In this document: positions 11,900 to 21,724 of the stretch, piece after piece
Position numbering within the stretch: position 1 is the stretch's first letter
Layout of the letters: every line of letters begins with the position of its first letter
Assembly (NCBI RefSeq): GCF_000003605.2
Contig: NW_003131855.1
Span: forward strand, 165,715 to 229,714
Direction of reading: 5' to 3'
Length of the DNA stretch: 64,000 bases
From: Saccoglossus kowalevskii
Taxonomy: Eukaryota; Hemichordata; Enteropneusta; Harrimaniidae
Notes under the pieces: generated by a model
Told to the model about the DNA's origin: nothing
Databases searched by the model: none
Seen by the model: the letters and a program-made list of their open reading frames with translations, nothing else
Translations under genes and position numbers: made by a program

Positions 11900-12380
11900 G
11901 ATATTATTGATGAAGAGGGTTGTGCTTTCTGTTTTACTAACATGTATACCATCTTGAGATGAGACTCATTGATGTTTGACATGTCAACTGCAATGTTGCT
12001 GGTTTTATTACAGAGAGCTTGGATAGTTTTGTTAACTGCTCTGTGAGATTCTTGTTCACTGTCATCCCAGATTTTCCGTATTGTGATGTCCCACAGATAT
12101 AATTTGATGTTTGGTATCCTCTGTGACAGTTGTAAGATGAACACCATATCTCTGTAGTTATCCATACTTTCTTTATCTGTTCTCCCATTATCTACATCAT
12201 TTCCGCCAACATTAATGGTTATACTCTTTAAAGATGATTGGAATTCATTTTCAACGACAGCTTGCTTTATTGTGTTAATATATGCTTTTCAATAAGTTAG
12301 CACCATTTGATTTTTTGTCTGTCTGTTTTTACTGATGTTAGATGTTTGTGAATCACTCATGATGAGATATTCAACTCTGC
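11900..12380 (-). pseudogene. SGNH-esterase-like domain of the LINE
   Basis: The frame around 12360-11900 reads IMSDSQTSN, then SLKSITINVGGNDVDNG, then MDNYRDMVFILQLSQRIPN and AVDMSNINESHLK. The Ser of SDS, the Gly-Asn-Asp of block III and a Ser-His pair near the end fit the SGNH fold. An in-frame stop lies between block I and block III (TY-stop-KAYIN). The domain probably belongs to the same element as the endonuclease and RT pieces downstream, since strand and order agree. Confidence 0.6.
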
Positions 12381-12420
12381 CAGGGATGTTACGCAAATAA
12401 CAAATAACTGAGTTTGCTTG

Positions 12421-13080
12421 TTGTGATTCCTAGGGTTATAGTGTCTTATTTGATGTTGAAGGTTTCGGGGTTAATAATTTACAATATTATTAGGTATTTG
12501 AGTGGGCGGCCTCGTCGTAGACATGTATACATTCAAGCAGGGGAGTCGTCACCCGTGCATGCGCCAGATGGCCATAGCGTGTCACTGTTTACAAACAAGC
12601 GCCTACTCATGAGCCTTTGCGTTTTTAGCATGTGTTGTTATGTCGCTTAAGACTCAATTACCGTGCGTGCGCAGGTGACGCTTTCAATATCCGGATTAAA
12701 TTTCTGAGCTTGACAATGTGTTATACAATAGGAAAGTAGTATAATTGCTGACATTACCATCTATAATCTGTTCAAGACAGTTCAATTTCGGCAGTGTGCT
12801 CTTACTATTGGAATTGGTCTTATTAGTGTTCACCATAAGATGGTTACATCTAACCTTCCTTTATTTTTTTATTTTCATATGGCATTTACTATTTTTTTAT
12901 CACATAAATAATGGATGACATTTACGACAAAACAGAGATAAACAAGAAATTACTAACTAAAGGGAAAAAGAAAAACAAATTAAACAAAAACACAAGGTCA
13001 TTCGGGGTTATTACACACATTCATCATAAATTTGAAAAAGCTTAACTACAAATGGTTAATTATAGTAATGAAATCACCAG
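12421..13080. other. No feature recognised (possible 5' flank of the LINE)
   Basis: There is a short GC-richer patch at 12500-12600, then AT-rich sequence. It could be the untranslated head of the minus-strand LINE. No promoter, RNA gene or repeat was identified. Confidence 0.3.
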
Positions 13081-13245
13081 GCGTGCTTGTGATTTACATA
13101 ACAAAAGATGTTTACAAATCTGAACGGACAATTGGAACCTACCAGGTGTGCTTGTGATTTACATAACAAAGGATGTTCACAACTCTGGAAGGTCAATTGG
13201 AACATACCAGAAGTGCTTATGATTTATATAACAAAGGATGTTTAT
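13080..13245. repeat. Tandem repeat, about 2.6 units of 63-66 bp
   Basis: GTGCTTGTGATTTACATAAC recurs at about 13084, 13148 and 13213 (the last as GTGCTTATGATTTATATAAC). Each copy is followed by AAAGGATGTT and an ATTGGAAC-type block ending in taccag. The third unit is truncated. Confidence 0.8.
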
Positions 13246-13469
13246 TATCTACTGAGTTGCCTACGTGAGACAGCTGCTGGTGTGCCTAAATCTAGGCCAT
13301 TAATGTCTATAAATTGGCTAGACTGAGGACAGTTGTGGTCCATCATTTCAACTGAGTACCCTGTGTGTTGCTGCTGCAATACTGTGAGACTTGTATGAAC
13401 TGCTCTGCGATCTCCTGCTATCAGCGATGCCCTCCAGAATAACAGCATTCCTCTGCAAGCAATACGCAT

Positions 13470-14120
13470 GTGTCTCTTCGTTGTTGTGTTGCATAAAAAG
13501 TCACAACTCGCCCGTTTTGCTTGTTTCATGGACGCAACAAAAGCGTTTGACAGGGTAAACCATTGGAAGTTATTCAAAAAAATACTTGATAGTGGAATGC
13601 CTGTATTCATTGTGCGTTGTCTATTGCATTGGTGTCGATGTCAAACTTTTTGTATCCGATGGGCTTCAGAAATTTCTGCGTCCTTTAGAGTGACCAATGG
13701 AGTTTGACAAGGAAGCATTCTTTCGCCGACGTTATTTTCAATTTATATTAATGATATCAGTACTAGGCTGCAACAAGCGGGTGTTGGATGTCATTTAGCT
13801 GGTAAAATAATGAATCATATTTTTTATGCTGATGATATTTTGTTAGTTTCACCTTCTGTCAAATCATTGAAAAAGCTTGTTGAGATCTGCGAGTGTTATG
13901 GTGAGGAGTTTGACATTCTTTTCCACACTACTAAGACAGAATGCATGTAATTTTTTTCAAAAACGTGGGGACAGACAAGGGTCCCAAGCGTGTACTTGTA
14001 TGGTAAACCTCTGGTTTTCGTCTCAGTGAAAAAGTACCTAGGCTACATGGTGTCATCAGATGGCAAGGATGAAGCTGATATGAAGCGACAATCGTGGTGT
14101 ATTTATGCTAGAAAGGAGGG
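13470..14120 (+). pseudogene. LINE reverse-transcriptase fragment
   Basis: The plus strand encodes FMDATKAFDRVNHWKLF, then RVTNGV, QGSILSPTLFSIYIND, MNHIFYADDILLVSPS, then EFDILFHTTKTECM and KKYLGYMVSSDGK. These are RT blocks in order from the first catalytic Asp (DATKAFDRV) through FYADD to the thumb. Both catalytic motifs are intact, but stops occur before QGSIL and after TECM. Upstream endonuclease and downstream 3' end are missing. It differs in sequence from the RT remnants at 9.6-12.4 kb and lies on the opposite strand, so it is a separate insertion. Confidence 0.85.
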
Positions 14121-14510
14121 GATGTTTGCATTGATTTTCGCAACCCCAATCGCATTACAGTGTTCGATGCAGAACCAATGCCATCACCTGAAGACCAGCC
14201 TCTTCAAAGTGTATCTTTGGTTTTACAAATTTAGAGTTTATTGGTCACCAGGTAAGTGACGATACATTGAAAGTATTACTAGATAAAATAGAGGTCACGC
14301 AGCGTGCAACAATAAAGCAAGTAAGGTAATTTTTAGCCATGACTGGTTACTATCGCAAATTTGTATCAAATGTTTCTACAATAGCAGCTTCTCTCAGTGA
14401 TTTGACCAGAAAAAGGCAGCGTAGAAAGGTAGTATGGGTAGATTCCCAAGAACATGCCTTTGATACATGCCTTGTATTGATGAAGCAACCAATTTTAAGG
14501 TTGTAAATAA
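14121..14510 (+). mobile_element. Ty3/Gypsy-type LTR retrotransposon fossil (RT fragment)
   Basis: Two Gypsy-type RT signatures appear in order: VCIDFRNPNRITVFDAEP with MPSPED near the start, and a FIGHQVS / TGYYRKFVSNVSTIAASL / DLTRK block with a following PILRL toward the end. The piece starts where the neighbouring LINE homology stops. It is short, incomplete and broken in several places, with no LTRs, gag or integrase recognised nearby. The loss of most parts suggests an old copy. Confidence 0.75.
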
Positions 14511-14519
14511 ATTATCGTG

Positions 14520-15264
14520 AATTAATTCAAACGCAGAGAATTAAACGTTCTTGCAATTGACAGTCGTGAGGTCGGACTCTAATCATAGTTTGCCTTCGCA
14601 TTCAAATAAATATGCTGTACGCAAACAGTGAACAATAAAATGAAATAAATATAAACTCCATGATTTTCTAGAATGGGAAAAAGTGCTTTTCCACATCCAC
14701 ATTTTGTAAACCTCTGATAGGCCATTGAAGATTTACGTGCAAGTTCCTTTGTACATCCGTAATACAATACGAACAATTAACCACTGTGATGGGTTTCATC
14801 TGATCATCATCTTGTTTTGGGGGAATATATCATGAAATCTGTGAAATGACACCCACATTTGGTGGTAGTATTACATTAATAATTGCATTCACTAACAACA
14901 CAAGTTCTTTAAAAGGTCAAATTGAATCGGATATTGTGTTTATAGACATTTCAATTATGATATTTTAGAACACGGACAATACATTGTGCTATGTATTGTG
15001 TTACAATTTATTGTTTTCATCATTTGTTTGAGAGTCATTGGCAATTGAGGGAATGCAGATACACTACACAGGATGAAACAATATTATGATGTACCTCATG
15101 TTTTTATAAATAACGTTCGACAAATTAGACGTCACTTCTAATTAAAAATTAAATTCATTATTTGCGACAAAAAACCAACAAGAGTAAAGCTGGAATGCAA
15201 CAACATTACTGGGTAGTGTTTTGAAACTCTGTTAAAATTTTCTGCATTTCAGGGCATTATAATG
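14520..15264. other. No feature recognised
   Basis: AT-rich sequence without a plausible exon, repeat or RNA gene that I can identify. Confidence 0.3.
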
Positions 15265-15410
15265 AAATAAAGAACTTCGTGCTGCTATTGGTAACAGGGT
15301 TCAGACGGGGGGATGTGCGCATTAACGAGCGATACGTCTTCGCGGCCTTTTTATTAAGGCGATCGTCCCCATCTGAACACCGTTATCACGTACTTATGAG
15401 TTCTTTATTT
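15265..15410. mobile_element. Near-palindromic MITE (146 bp)
   Basis: The left end AAATAAAGAACTTCG is mirrored by the reverse complement of the right end, AAATAAAGAACTCAT. The inner arms GGGTTCAGACGGGG and GTGTTCAGATGGGG (reverse complement) also match. Together they give terminal inverted repeats of about 45 bp around a short centre containing acgtcttcgcggcc. No target duplication is obvious. Confidence 0.7.
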
Positions 15411-16255
15411 GAAACAAACAAACACACATTCTGACTACACGAAATTAGTGATTAATAACAACAAGGACGTTTGGTTGTTTATTCATCATATGCTGAGTTC
15501 TTTAACATCTCACGTGACCACTTGTTGACCAATAATGAGACAGAACATGGAAATGGTGTACTATTGATTACTATTAAATGTAAGTTTGTTGTATTGATAG
15601 TTCATGTATTAGGAATACCGATAGTCTCATTGGTATCACAGTATACTTGATATACTTGATGACTGGTTGTGACTGTGGTGAGCCACAAACAACTATTTGT
15701 TAAGTTTAAGCAAAAGGAACACTTACCGAGATATTTATGGATGCCATAGGCATCTTGATATCGAGCTACAGCGGACTTGAACGCATGTAATCCTTACTCT
15801 TGCGGCAGTGAATGCCGCTACAACCATTGAATGTGATTTTCACTGTGATTTGGGATCTGTTACTTGCTAACTCGACCCTAGTGCATACATTGACTGTATT
15901 GAATGAATATATCCAGTGTGCAGAGTGACTGAATATGTTTATTTCACTAGTCTGAGTAGCCATGCGACTTATTGACAAAATTTAGGTGACCCGGTGTTAA
16001 TACACGAAGTATGGTAATGTATGTGTTTGATAAAAATTGATTTTGAATAAACTATTGAATATACGCATTTCCAGATATCTATTTCAAAGATGCTTTGTTT
16101 TTGAAGGCGCCTCTGTAAATTTTGGTTGGAAATCAAAAGACTGAACAGTGGCGCTACTAGTTTTGAACTCAATCACTTCGCGAAATGCATTTACTTATTT
16201 AGTCATTGAAATCATACTTGTACCATGCATATATAAATTCATTCCTAATTGAATT
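15411..16255. other. No feature recognised
   Basis: Only short chance ORFs on both strands. Nothing matches a known family by eye. Confidence 0.3.
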
Positions 16256-17502
16256 TAAGGGGGTTGCTCATTAGAAACGTTTTGGTACGGGTTATTTATG
16301 CAGGCATTTTTTTGAAAACGAAAAAACAATAACAAAAAGTAATTCTACACACATTTAACATAAAGCAACAAAACAAGTACAGCAACATCATTAAGAAAGC
16401 AACAGCAATCTGGTTCCTAACTGGAACAGGCTGCATCATCTGGGAAACGCTTTCTTTTCTAAAACAACTTCATGGCTGGGAAGAAATGAAAGTGTGAAAG
16501 GGTGCAAGGTCAAGAGAGTAAGGGGGATGAGGGAGGATTTCATAGCCACACGCCCGTGTTTCTTATCTGGCAACATGCGAGTTGTGGACCAGAGCGTTGT
16601 TCTGCAGGAGGAGGATACCTTTGCTTATCTTGCCCCGCCTCTTAATTTTGATAGCTTCTGTTAATTTCATCAAAAGTGAAGAGTAATAGGCTCCTGTAAT
16701 TGTGACTACCCTTTGCCAGGAAATCTGTCATCATTACTCCGTCCTGGTCTAAGAAGACTGTGAGCATGGCCTTGCCAGCAGAGGGCTGGACCCTTGCCTC
16801 TTTGGTGGTGTTGAGTCCAAGTGCTTCCACTGCATTGATTGGGATTTGGTCTCTGGGTCATAGTGATGGACCCAAGTTTTATCCTGCGTAATCAGTCTTT
16901 TGAAAAACTCATCTTCTTGGCACATCTCCAAATTCATCCTCGAGCACTCAACACGTTCTTGCTTCTGGAAAGGTGTGAGCAACCTGGGAATCCATCTGGC
17001 AGACACCTTATGCATATGCAAATGGTCACGAATGATAGTTTCCACAGACCATGTACTAATCTTTACCACTTGGGCTATTTGGCGAACCGTAATGCGTCGA
17101 TCTTCCAAAATGGCTGCCTCAAATTGACGGACAGATGCCTCATCAATGGCAGAAGAGGGATGACCAGGTCTGGGAGCTGTTTCCACAGACTTCCGGCCAT
17201 GCTTGAATTCACGATGCCAGCATGATGGGGCATCATCACCATAAGTTTCTTTCATTTCATCAAAAGTCTCCTTTGGTGTGCGTCCTTTCACATACAAAAA
17301 ACGGTTCACTGTGTGACACTCAACTGGCTCAATTTCACACCTGACTCAGTTCAAACACATGTAAATCAGAAACCACAATTAGTTCAGAGCTGTTTTTCGC
17401 AACATAACCAATAGAGATGTAAATCATTACACAGGCAAAATTTCATCTAGATCAGACAACTGGAAGTGGGTCAGAGTCATTACTTATTAAACGCCCATCG
17501 TA
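16256..17502 (-). mobile_element. Mariner-family transposon, inactive copy
   Basis: A minus-strand transposase covers about 17345-16380. It reads IEPVECHTVNRFLYVKGRTP, then HREFKHGRKSVETAPRPG, DRRITVRQIAQVVKIS, KVSARWIPRLLTPFQKQERV, TQDKTWVHHYDPETKSQSMQW, QPSAGKAMLTVFLDQDGV, LLLQNNALVHNSHV and PHPPYSLDLAP. These are mariner-type DD34D blocks. The first catalytic Asp survives (QDKTW in place of QDETW). The second is lost, since QDNAPVH has become QNNALVH, and the C-terminal end is ragged. Ends near TAAGGGGGTTG at 16256 and the reverse complement TACGATGGGCG at 17502 are a weak inverted-repeat match with TA borders. Several frame changes confirm it is dead. Confidence 0.85.
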
Positions 17503-17744
17503 TCTAATGGCAAACCCTAAAAAAGTTAGTAACAATTGTTCCTGTACACAACTTGTCTAAATTAATCAGAGATCGCCACCTCCTGGAAATACACATTTTT
17601 TTACATGTTATACAGAAAGCTGTTTGTTCATCATCAGCTCAAACAGAGCAAACTCGTACCACATGCAATTTATAGACAAACATTTATGTCATACTCAGCT
17701 GGAGTACACGTGATAATAAAATAAATGCGATCAATATTTACCGA

Positions 17745-18035
17745 TATTTACTATGGGGACAGCAATCTTGAATACGGCTTGAAACTAAATAAAGAGACAA
17801 GTTAGGAGACAGTTTTTTCAGAATTATTCAAATCGGGGGGGGGGTATTACACTTTCAGAGCCAATTGATTCGTCTGGGCAACTTAAGGCCAATAGCTAAC
17901 AAAACTCGTCTGAATTCGTCGTTTTCATGTGGAAAATTCCTTGCATACGAACAGCTAATTACATGAAGAACATAGAACACTTTCCCGGGGTATTTGAAAC
18001 CAAAATTGTGTTCGCTGATTGTAGTAATATTAATA
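17745..18035. repeat. Dispersed repeat, copy 1 (partner at 41.94 kb)
   Basis: The pair tcttgaatacggcttgaaac and gaacactttcccggggtatt, followed by tgaaaccaaaattgt, recurs at 41940-42040 in the same orientation. Here the two blocks are about 160 bases apart, while in the other copy they adjoin. The extra segment contains a poly-G tract (17836-17845). Confidence 0.7.
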
Positions 18036-18085
18036 CGTAAAATTACTCTGTACTTGTATTGTCATGGTTACTAGAAGAACTGTTA

Positions 18086-19225
18086 GGAAACTCTATTTTT
18101 AGATATGCTAATAATTATCAATTGACTTCACTTTGATGCGTGTCCAACATAGTCCCCTCTTAGTTCAATGCACTTTGTCCATCAATGTTCCAGTTTTTCT
18201 ATTCCCCGCTGGAAGAAGGTTTCATCTTGATCCCTTAGATAGGCCTCAACAGCTTGGATGACGTCATCATCAGTCTCAAAACGATGACCACGCAAGTGGA
18301 ACTTCAGTTTAGGAAACAGGTAGAAGTCCAATGGTGCCAGGTCAGGTGAGTAGGAAGGGTGAGGTAAGGGTTCAAAGCCACCTGTGCTGTGTGGACAGGT
18401 GCATTGTCCTGGAGAAACAGCACTCCAGCTCGAAGCTTTCCTCTTCTTTTCTCTTTGATTGCTGCTCTTAACTGTTCTGAAGCAATTAGTCAATCATGAT
18501 GACTCCCAGAACACAGAGGCCATCACCTTGCCGACTGATGCCACTCGCTTGAACTTCTTGGGCGGCCGTGAACCCTTGTGTGTCCATTGTTTATTTTTCT
18601 CTTTTAATTCTGGATCAAAGTGGTAAACCCATGTCTCATCTTGGGTCACAAATCTCTTGAGGCAGTTGCCAGGATTTGACTGGAAACTGGCCAAAAGCGT
18701 CCTTAAAACTTCCAACCTGTTCAACTTCTGATGTTGAGTCAACATTCGGGGCACCCACCTTGCAGACAGCTTGCTCATCCCCAAGATGTTCAACAAAACA
18801 TTTTGAACTGCGCCATAACTGATGCCTGATATGTCAGATAGTGACACGTCTGTCATTCATTACTATGCAATGGATAGCCTCAACCTGATTGTCCGTGGTG
18901 GCAGATTTTGGGCGTCCAGACCTTGGGTCATCTTTCGTGGTCTCCTTGCCTCACTTAAAGTTAACAACCCACTTCTTCACAGTGGAATAAGAAGGGGAGT
19001 CCTGACCAAGTGTCGTGACCATGTCTTTGCGGATATCTTTGGAAATCATCCCCTTTTTATTGAGATACTTGATCACAGCACGAGCTTCTGTCTGGTCCAT
19101 TTTCGTCTCACCTGCTGTTTTTAAATGGGCACCACATGCTAATTAATGCATACCCAAATTTGCATTTCTATAGGTAGTTCTTAAGACATTATTGTATAAA
19201 GTTATACCCCAGAATAGGAGTTCCT
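18086..19225 (-). mobile_element. Second mariner-family transposon, different lineage, broken
   Basis: The transposase ATG is at 19100 (MDQTEARAVIKYLNKKGMIS) and the frame can be followed to about 18130 (WTKCIELRGDYVGHASK). Domains in order: helix-turn-helix region with GRPKSATTDNQVEAI, SKLSARWVPRMLTQHQKLNR, TQDETWVYHFDPELK, LFLQDNAPVHTAQ, and HPSYSPDLAPLDFYLFPKLK, so all three DD34D Asp residues are present. At least two stops fall where related proteins have Arg (FK-stop-GKE near 18955, and EH-stop-WTK at 18180). Both are TGA in place of CGA, the pattern of CpG decay. Frame changes also occur near 18855 and 18490. Ends AGGAAACTCTATT (18086) and the reverse complement AGGAACTCCTATT (19225) form an imperfect inverted repeat. 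Confidence 0.87.
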
Positions 19226-20691
19226 CCTCTTGTTTCATGGTGAGGCCGAGAACTTATTCGAGGTTTTGTTGTTGAAATGAATAATACCGATAGTTTTTGT
19301 TGTTGATAGATTTGCCGTTTGTCAACCGAAATTGACCACGGCATTTTTTACTACAAAAACTGTTAATGTTCTAAAGTATTCGTTACTACGTCAAGGTTTG
19401 GGTATTTTAATGTGGAACTGCGATTATCATAACTAACGCTTATTGTGTTAAGGTTAGCGAACTCAGCCATTTTGTCTGCGTTTTTCATAATAGTTCGGGA
19501 AAATATATTTTAGTACAACGCATTGCTAAATCAGTAAATATAGTTTACATTGTTATAATTTCAGTAAATTAAATACTAAGTTGTTGTAGACAAATTTTCA
19601 TCGTTTCAAATGTATCTCGGAACGTTTTAAAAGTTTATTTTGTGCATTGAATTAGAATCTGCGATTCATTTATGTGAGAACTATGATAGTTTAAAAAAAT
19701 GTTTTATTTTCTTGAATTTTGTAGATATATTTCTTTCGAATAGCAATGTTGGTCATCTTGTTTTTTCCCCGATCGCTGCCATTGGCAGTGTAAGTGACAC
19801 AGGAAGTTGTATTGTTTCATAGTACAGTTTAAATCTGAATATATTTTTTGCTTTCAGTGTTTATATTCATACCAAGTCCTGACAATGCTGTATAAATTGG
19901 GAAAACATTACAGAAAAACCCAATCGCTTGATCGTCTCCGAACGAATATGTAATTTTATGCAAATTGTGATCGCCGCAACGTCGGCAGTATGCTTATTCT
20001 ATTTGTTTTAAATGTTTACTGAGACACGCATTCTAACAAAAGAACCGAGAAAGTTTCCTAATCATTTTGTCTAGTAACCGTGGTATTATATGATGTATCA
20101 TACACACGAAAAGACATTTTTCCGTCCGCAAATGTTTACCGTCAAGGTTGGCATGTGCATTTCTTTTTACGTTAGGAATTGTTTCTGCAAATACCAAATT
20201 CGATAAACTACATGATTTCTTGTACAGACATCAGTTTACATCAGTGTAGACATCAATTTTAGGAATGATTTTTTATGTATAACCCCCAAAATTAATTTTT
20301 ATGAAAAGTTATTATTCTCACAAATATTTATGGTTGGCAAGTGGATTCTGTTGCCATAGAAGCAGCAATTTTGGAGATGAGTTCCCTGACTCAAAAAGGT
20401 ATGAATGGATCCTCTTAAAATTATTAGAAAGAATTTCACACACGGATCAATCAATTATATTATAGTTGAAATGTATCCAGTTGCCACGGAAACGGTACTT
20501 TCGGAAATCATTTTTATATACAATAGATATGTAACTTCAGATAAACATTGTATAACTTATAGGTGTATTTGATTCTTCTGTAATTGCATAAATATATTCA
20601 TAAATTGGTCAACTGAGAGTCGCATTCCTGGTGGTTCAAATATTTTTCCCCAAACACTAATATAGTCAAAAAAAGCTATGATAGACTCTTA
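19226..20691. other. No feature recognised
   Basis: AT-rich sequence with chance ORFs only; no domain, RNA gene or obvious repeat was seen. Confidence 0.3.
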
Positions 20692-20826
20692 GGCCAGACT
20701 TTTATTATCCCTTGTTTCGCGAACCCGCCGAATGAACAGGAGCCGAAAACTGAAATAAAAATAAAATTTTACTTCAGCGTAATTTCTCAAGCCCGCCGAC
20801 TTGTAAGTCAAAAAAATTGTCTGGCC
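20692..20826. mobile_element. PIF/Harbinger-type MITE (135 bp)
   Basis: GGCCAGAC at 20692 is matched exactly by GTCTGGCC at 20826. TTA flanks both ends (20689-20691 and 20827-20829), the classic 3-bp target duplication of PIF/Harbinger elements. The interior carries inverted CCCGCCG / CGGCGGG segments. Confidence 0.75.
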
Positions 20827-21164
20827 TTACATAACCAATTGAAAACTGCATTCATTTCCGCGGGTTGTTCCGCTTCGAAATATTCACGCTCTTGTTCATG
20901 CAAATATCTATACTTAACATTTAACATACATAATCTTTAAAATATTCTAATTAATGTTGTAACAATATATAAACTACTACATGATATAAACACGTTACGA
21001 TCCAAATATACCGCAAAAAACCAAGCCAGTAAGTGTAGCGATAGGTAGATTCCTGTGACTAATATCTTACTTCGATTCTACTTTGATCACGTATATTGTT
21101 ATTGCGTGTTCCCAACACTGATGGCGCTGTGTCGCCTAAACTAGTGCAAACTAATGCCACATAC

Positions 21165-21411
21165 CAGTGGCGGCGCAACGGGGGGTCAGATAGAACCGTC
21201 GCCCCTCGAAAAAAAAATTTCGGGCGTCCCCTCTCTAAAATCAAGCTGAAAACCTTCGTGTCAGCAAAATTTCCTCCCTCAAAATGCAGGAAATAGCGTT
21301 TCAGAGGGTCTATATTTCAATTTTTGAAGGGGGTATGGTCGCGCTTTCAGCGTAAGGTCGGTGAGCAGATTTCGCCCCCCTCCTATACACAATTTCGTGC
21401 CAACGCCTCTG
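21165..21411 (+). mobile_element. Non-autonomous element with CAGTGGCGG terminus, copy 1
   Basis: It starts CAGTGGCGGCGCAAC and ends with sequence whose reverse complement is CAGAGGCGTTGGCAC. CATAC lies directly outside both ends (21160-21164 and 21412-21416), suggesting a 5-bp target duplication. The interior includes atcaagctgaaaaccttcgt and tgtcagcaaaatttc, shared with the inverted copy at 21.55-21.72 kb. CAGTGGCGG ends suggest a hAT-type MITE, but hAT elements usually make 8-bp duplications, so the superfamily is open. Confidence 0.6.
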
Positions 21412-21554
21412 CATACTGAGCAGAAGTGTTCGCGTCATAATTACCGCAATTAACTTGCGTAAATTCTTGTTTTATAAAACAGCTTTATTAGTAATACACC
21501 AGACACACTACGAAATTTTGCACTCATGGGGACGAGATCTGCTTACTATCCCTC

Positions 21555-21724
21555 TCGCCTAAGCCGCGACCTTTCTAGGGGGTCCAGGGGCATGCTCCAC
21601 GGAAATTTATTTTAACTCTAGACCCTCTGGAACGCCATTTCCTGCGTTTTGAGGGGCAAATTTTGCTGACACAAAGGGGTTCAGCTTGATTTGGGGGGGG
21701 GCGACACCGGTGCCGCCGTCACTG
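21555..21724 (-). mobile_element. Same element family, inverted partial copy 2
   Basis: On the minus strand this reads CAGTGACGGCGGCACCGG, then ATCAAGCTGAACCCCTTTGT and GTCAGCAAAATTTGCCCCTC, then AGGAAATGGCGTTCCAGAGG. It matches the interior of copy 1 over about 110 bases but lacks about 45 bases near its terminus and continues into a different 3' portion (ggggcatgctccacgg on the plus strand). The two copies lie tail to tail about 145 bases apart. Confidence 0.6.

Larger units (their letters stand above)
9640..12400 (-). mobile_element. Decayed LINE with SGNH-esterase, endonuclease and RT remnants
   Basis: Reading leftward from 12400, an SGNH-hydrolase-like domain comes first. It has IMSDSQT as a block I-like GDS site, ITINVGGNDV as block III and NINESHL near the end. 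A linker follows, then an APE-type endonuclease (TTKDYHIETWLDAES, SGGVSI, then LQGDFNART near 11155). RT pieces follow (NYRG-like text, QAGFRK, FTYLGVTLSSNGSL, PILLYASELWD). A C-terminal knuckle reading NRICDKCRS and EVHFIKDC ends the element near 9700. SGNH domains are known in the ORF1 proteins of CR1/L2-group LINEs. The RT palm with YADD is missing, because QAGFRKKTQDHG runs straight into the thumb region. The C-terminal part of the endonuclease is also lost, and several stops and frame changes are present. No poly-A tail or target duplication was identified. Confidence 0.85.

Noticed and set aside
13245-13610. 121-codon minus-strand ORF opposite the LINE RT start
   Set aside because: Part is the complement of the plus-strand RT; the remainder has mixed composition but matches no family.
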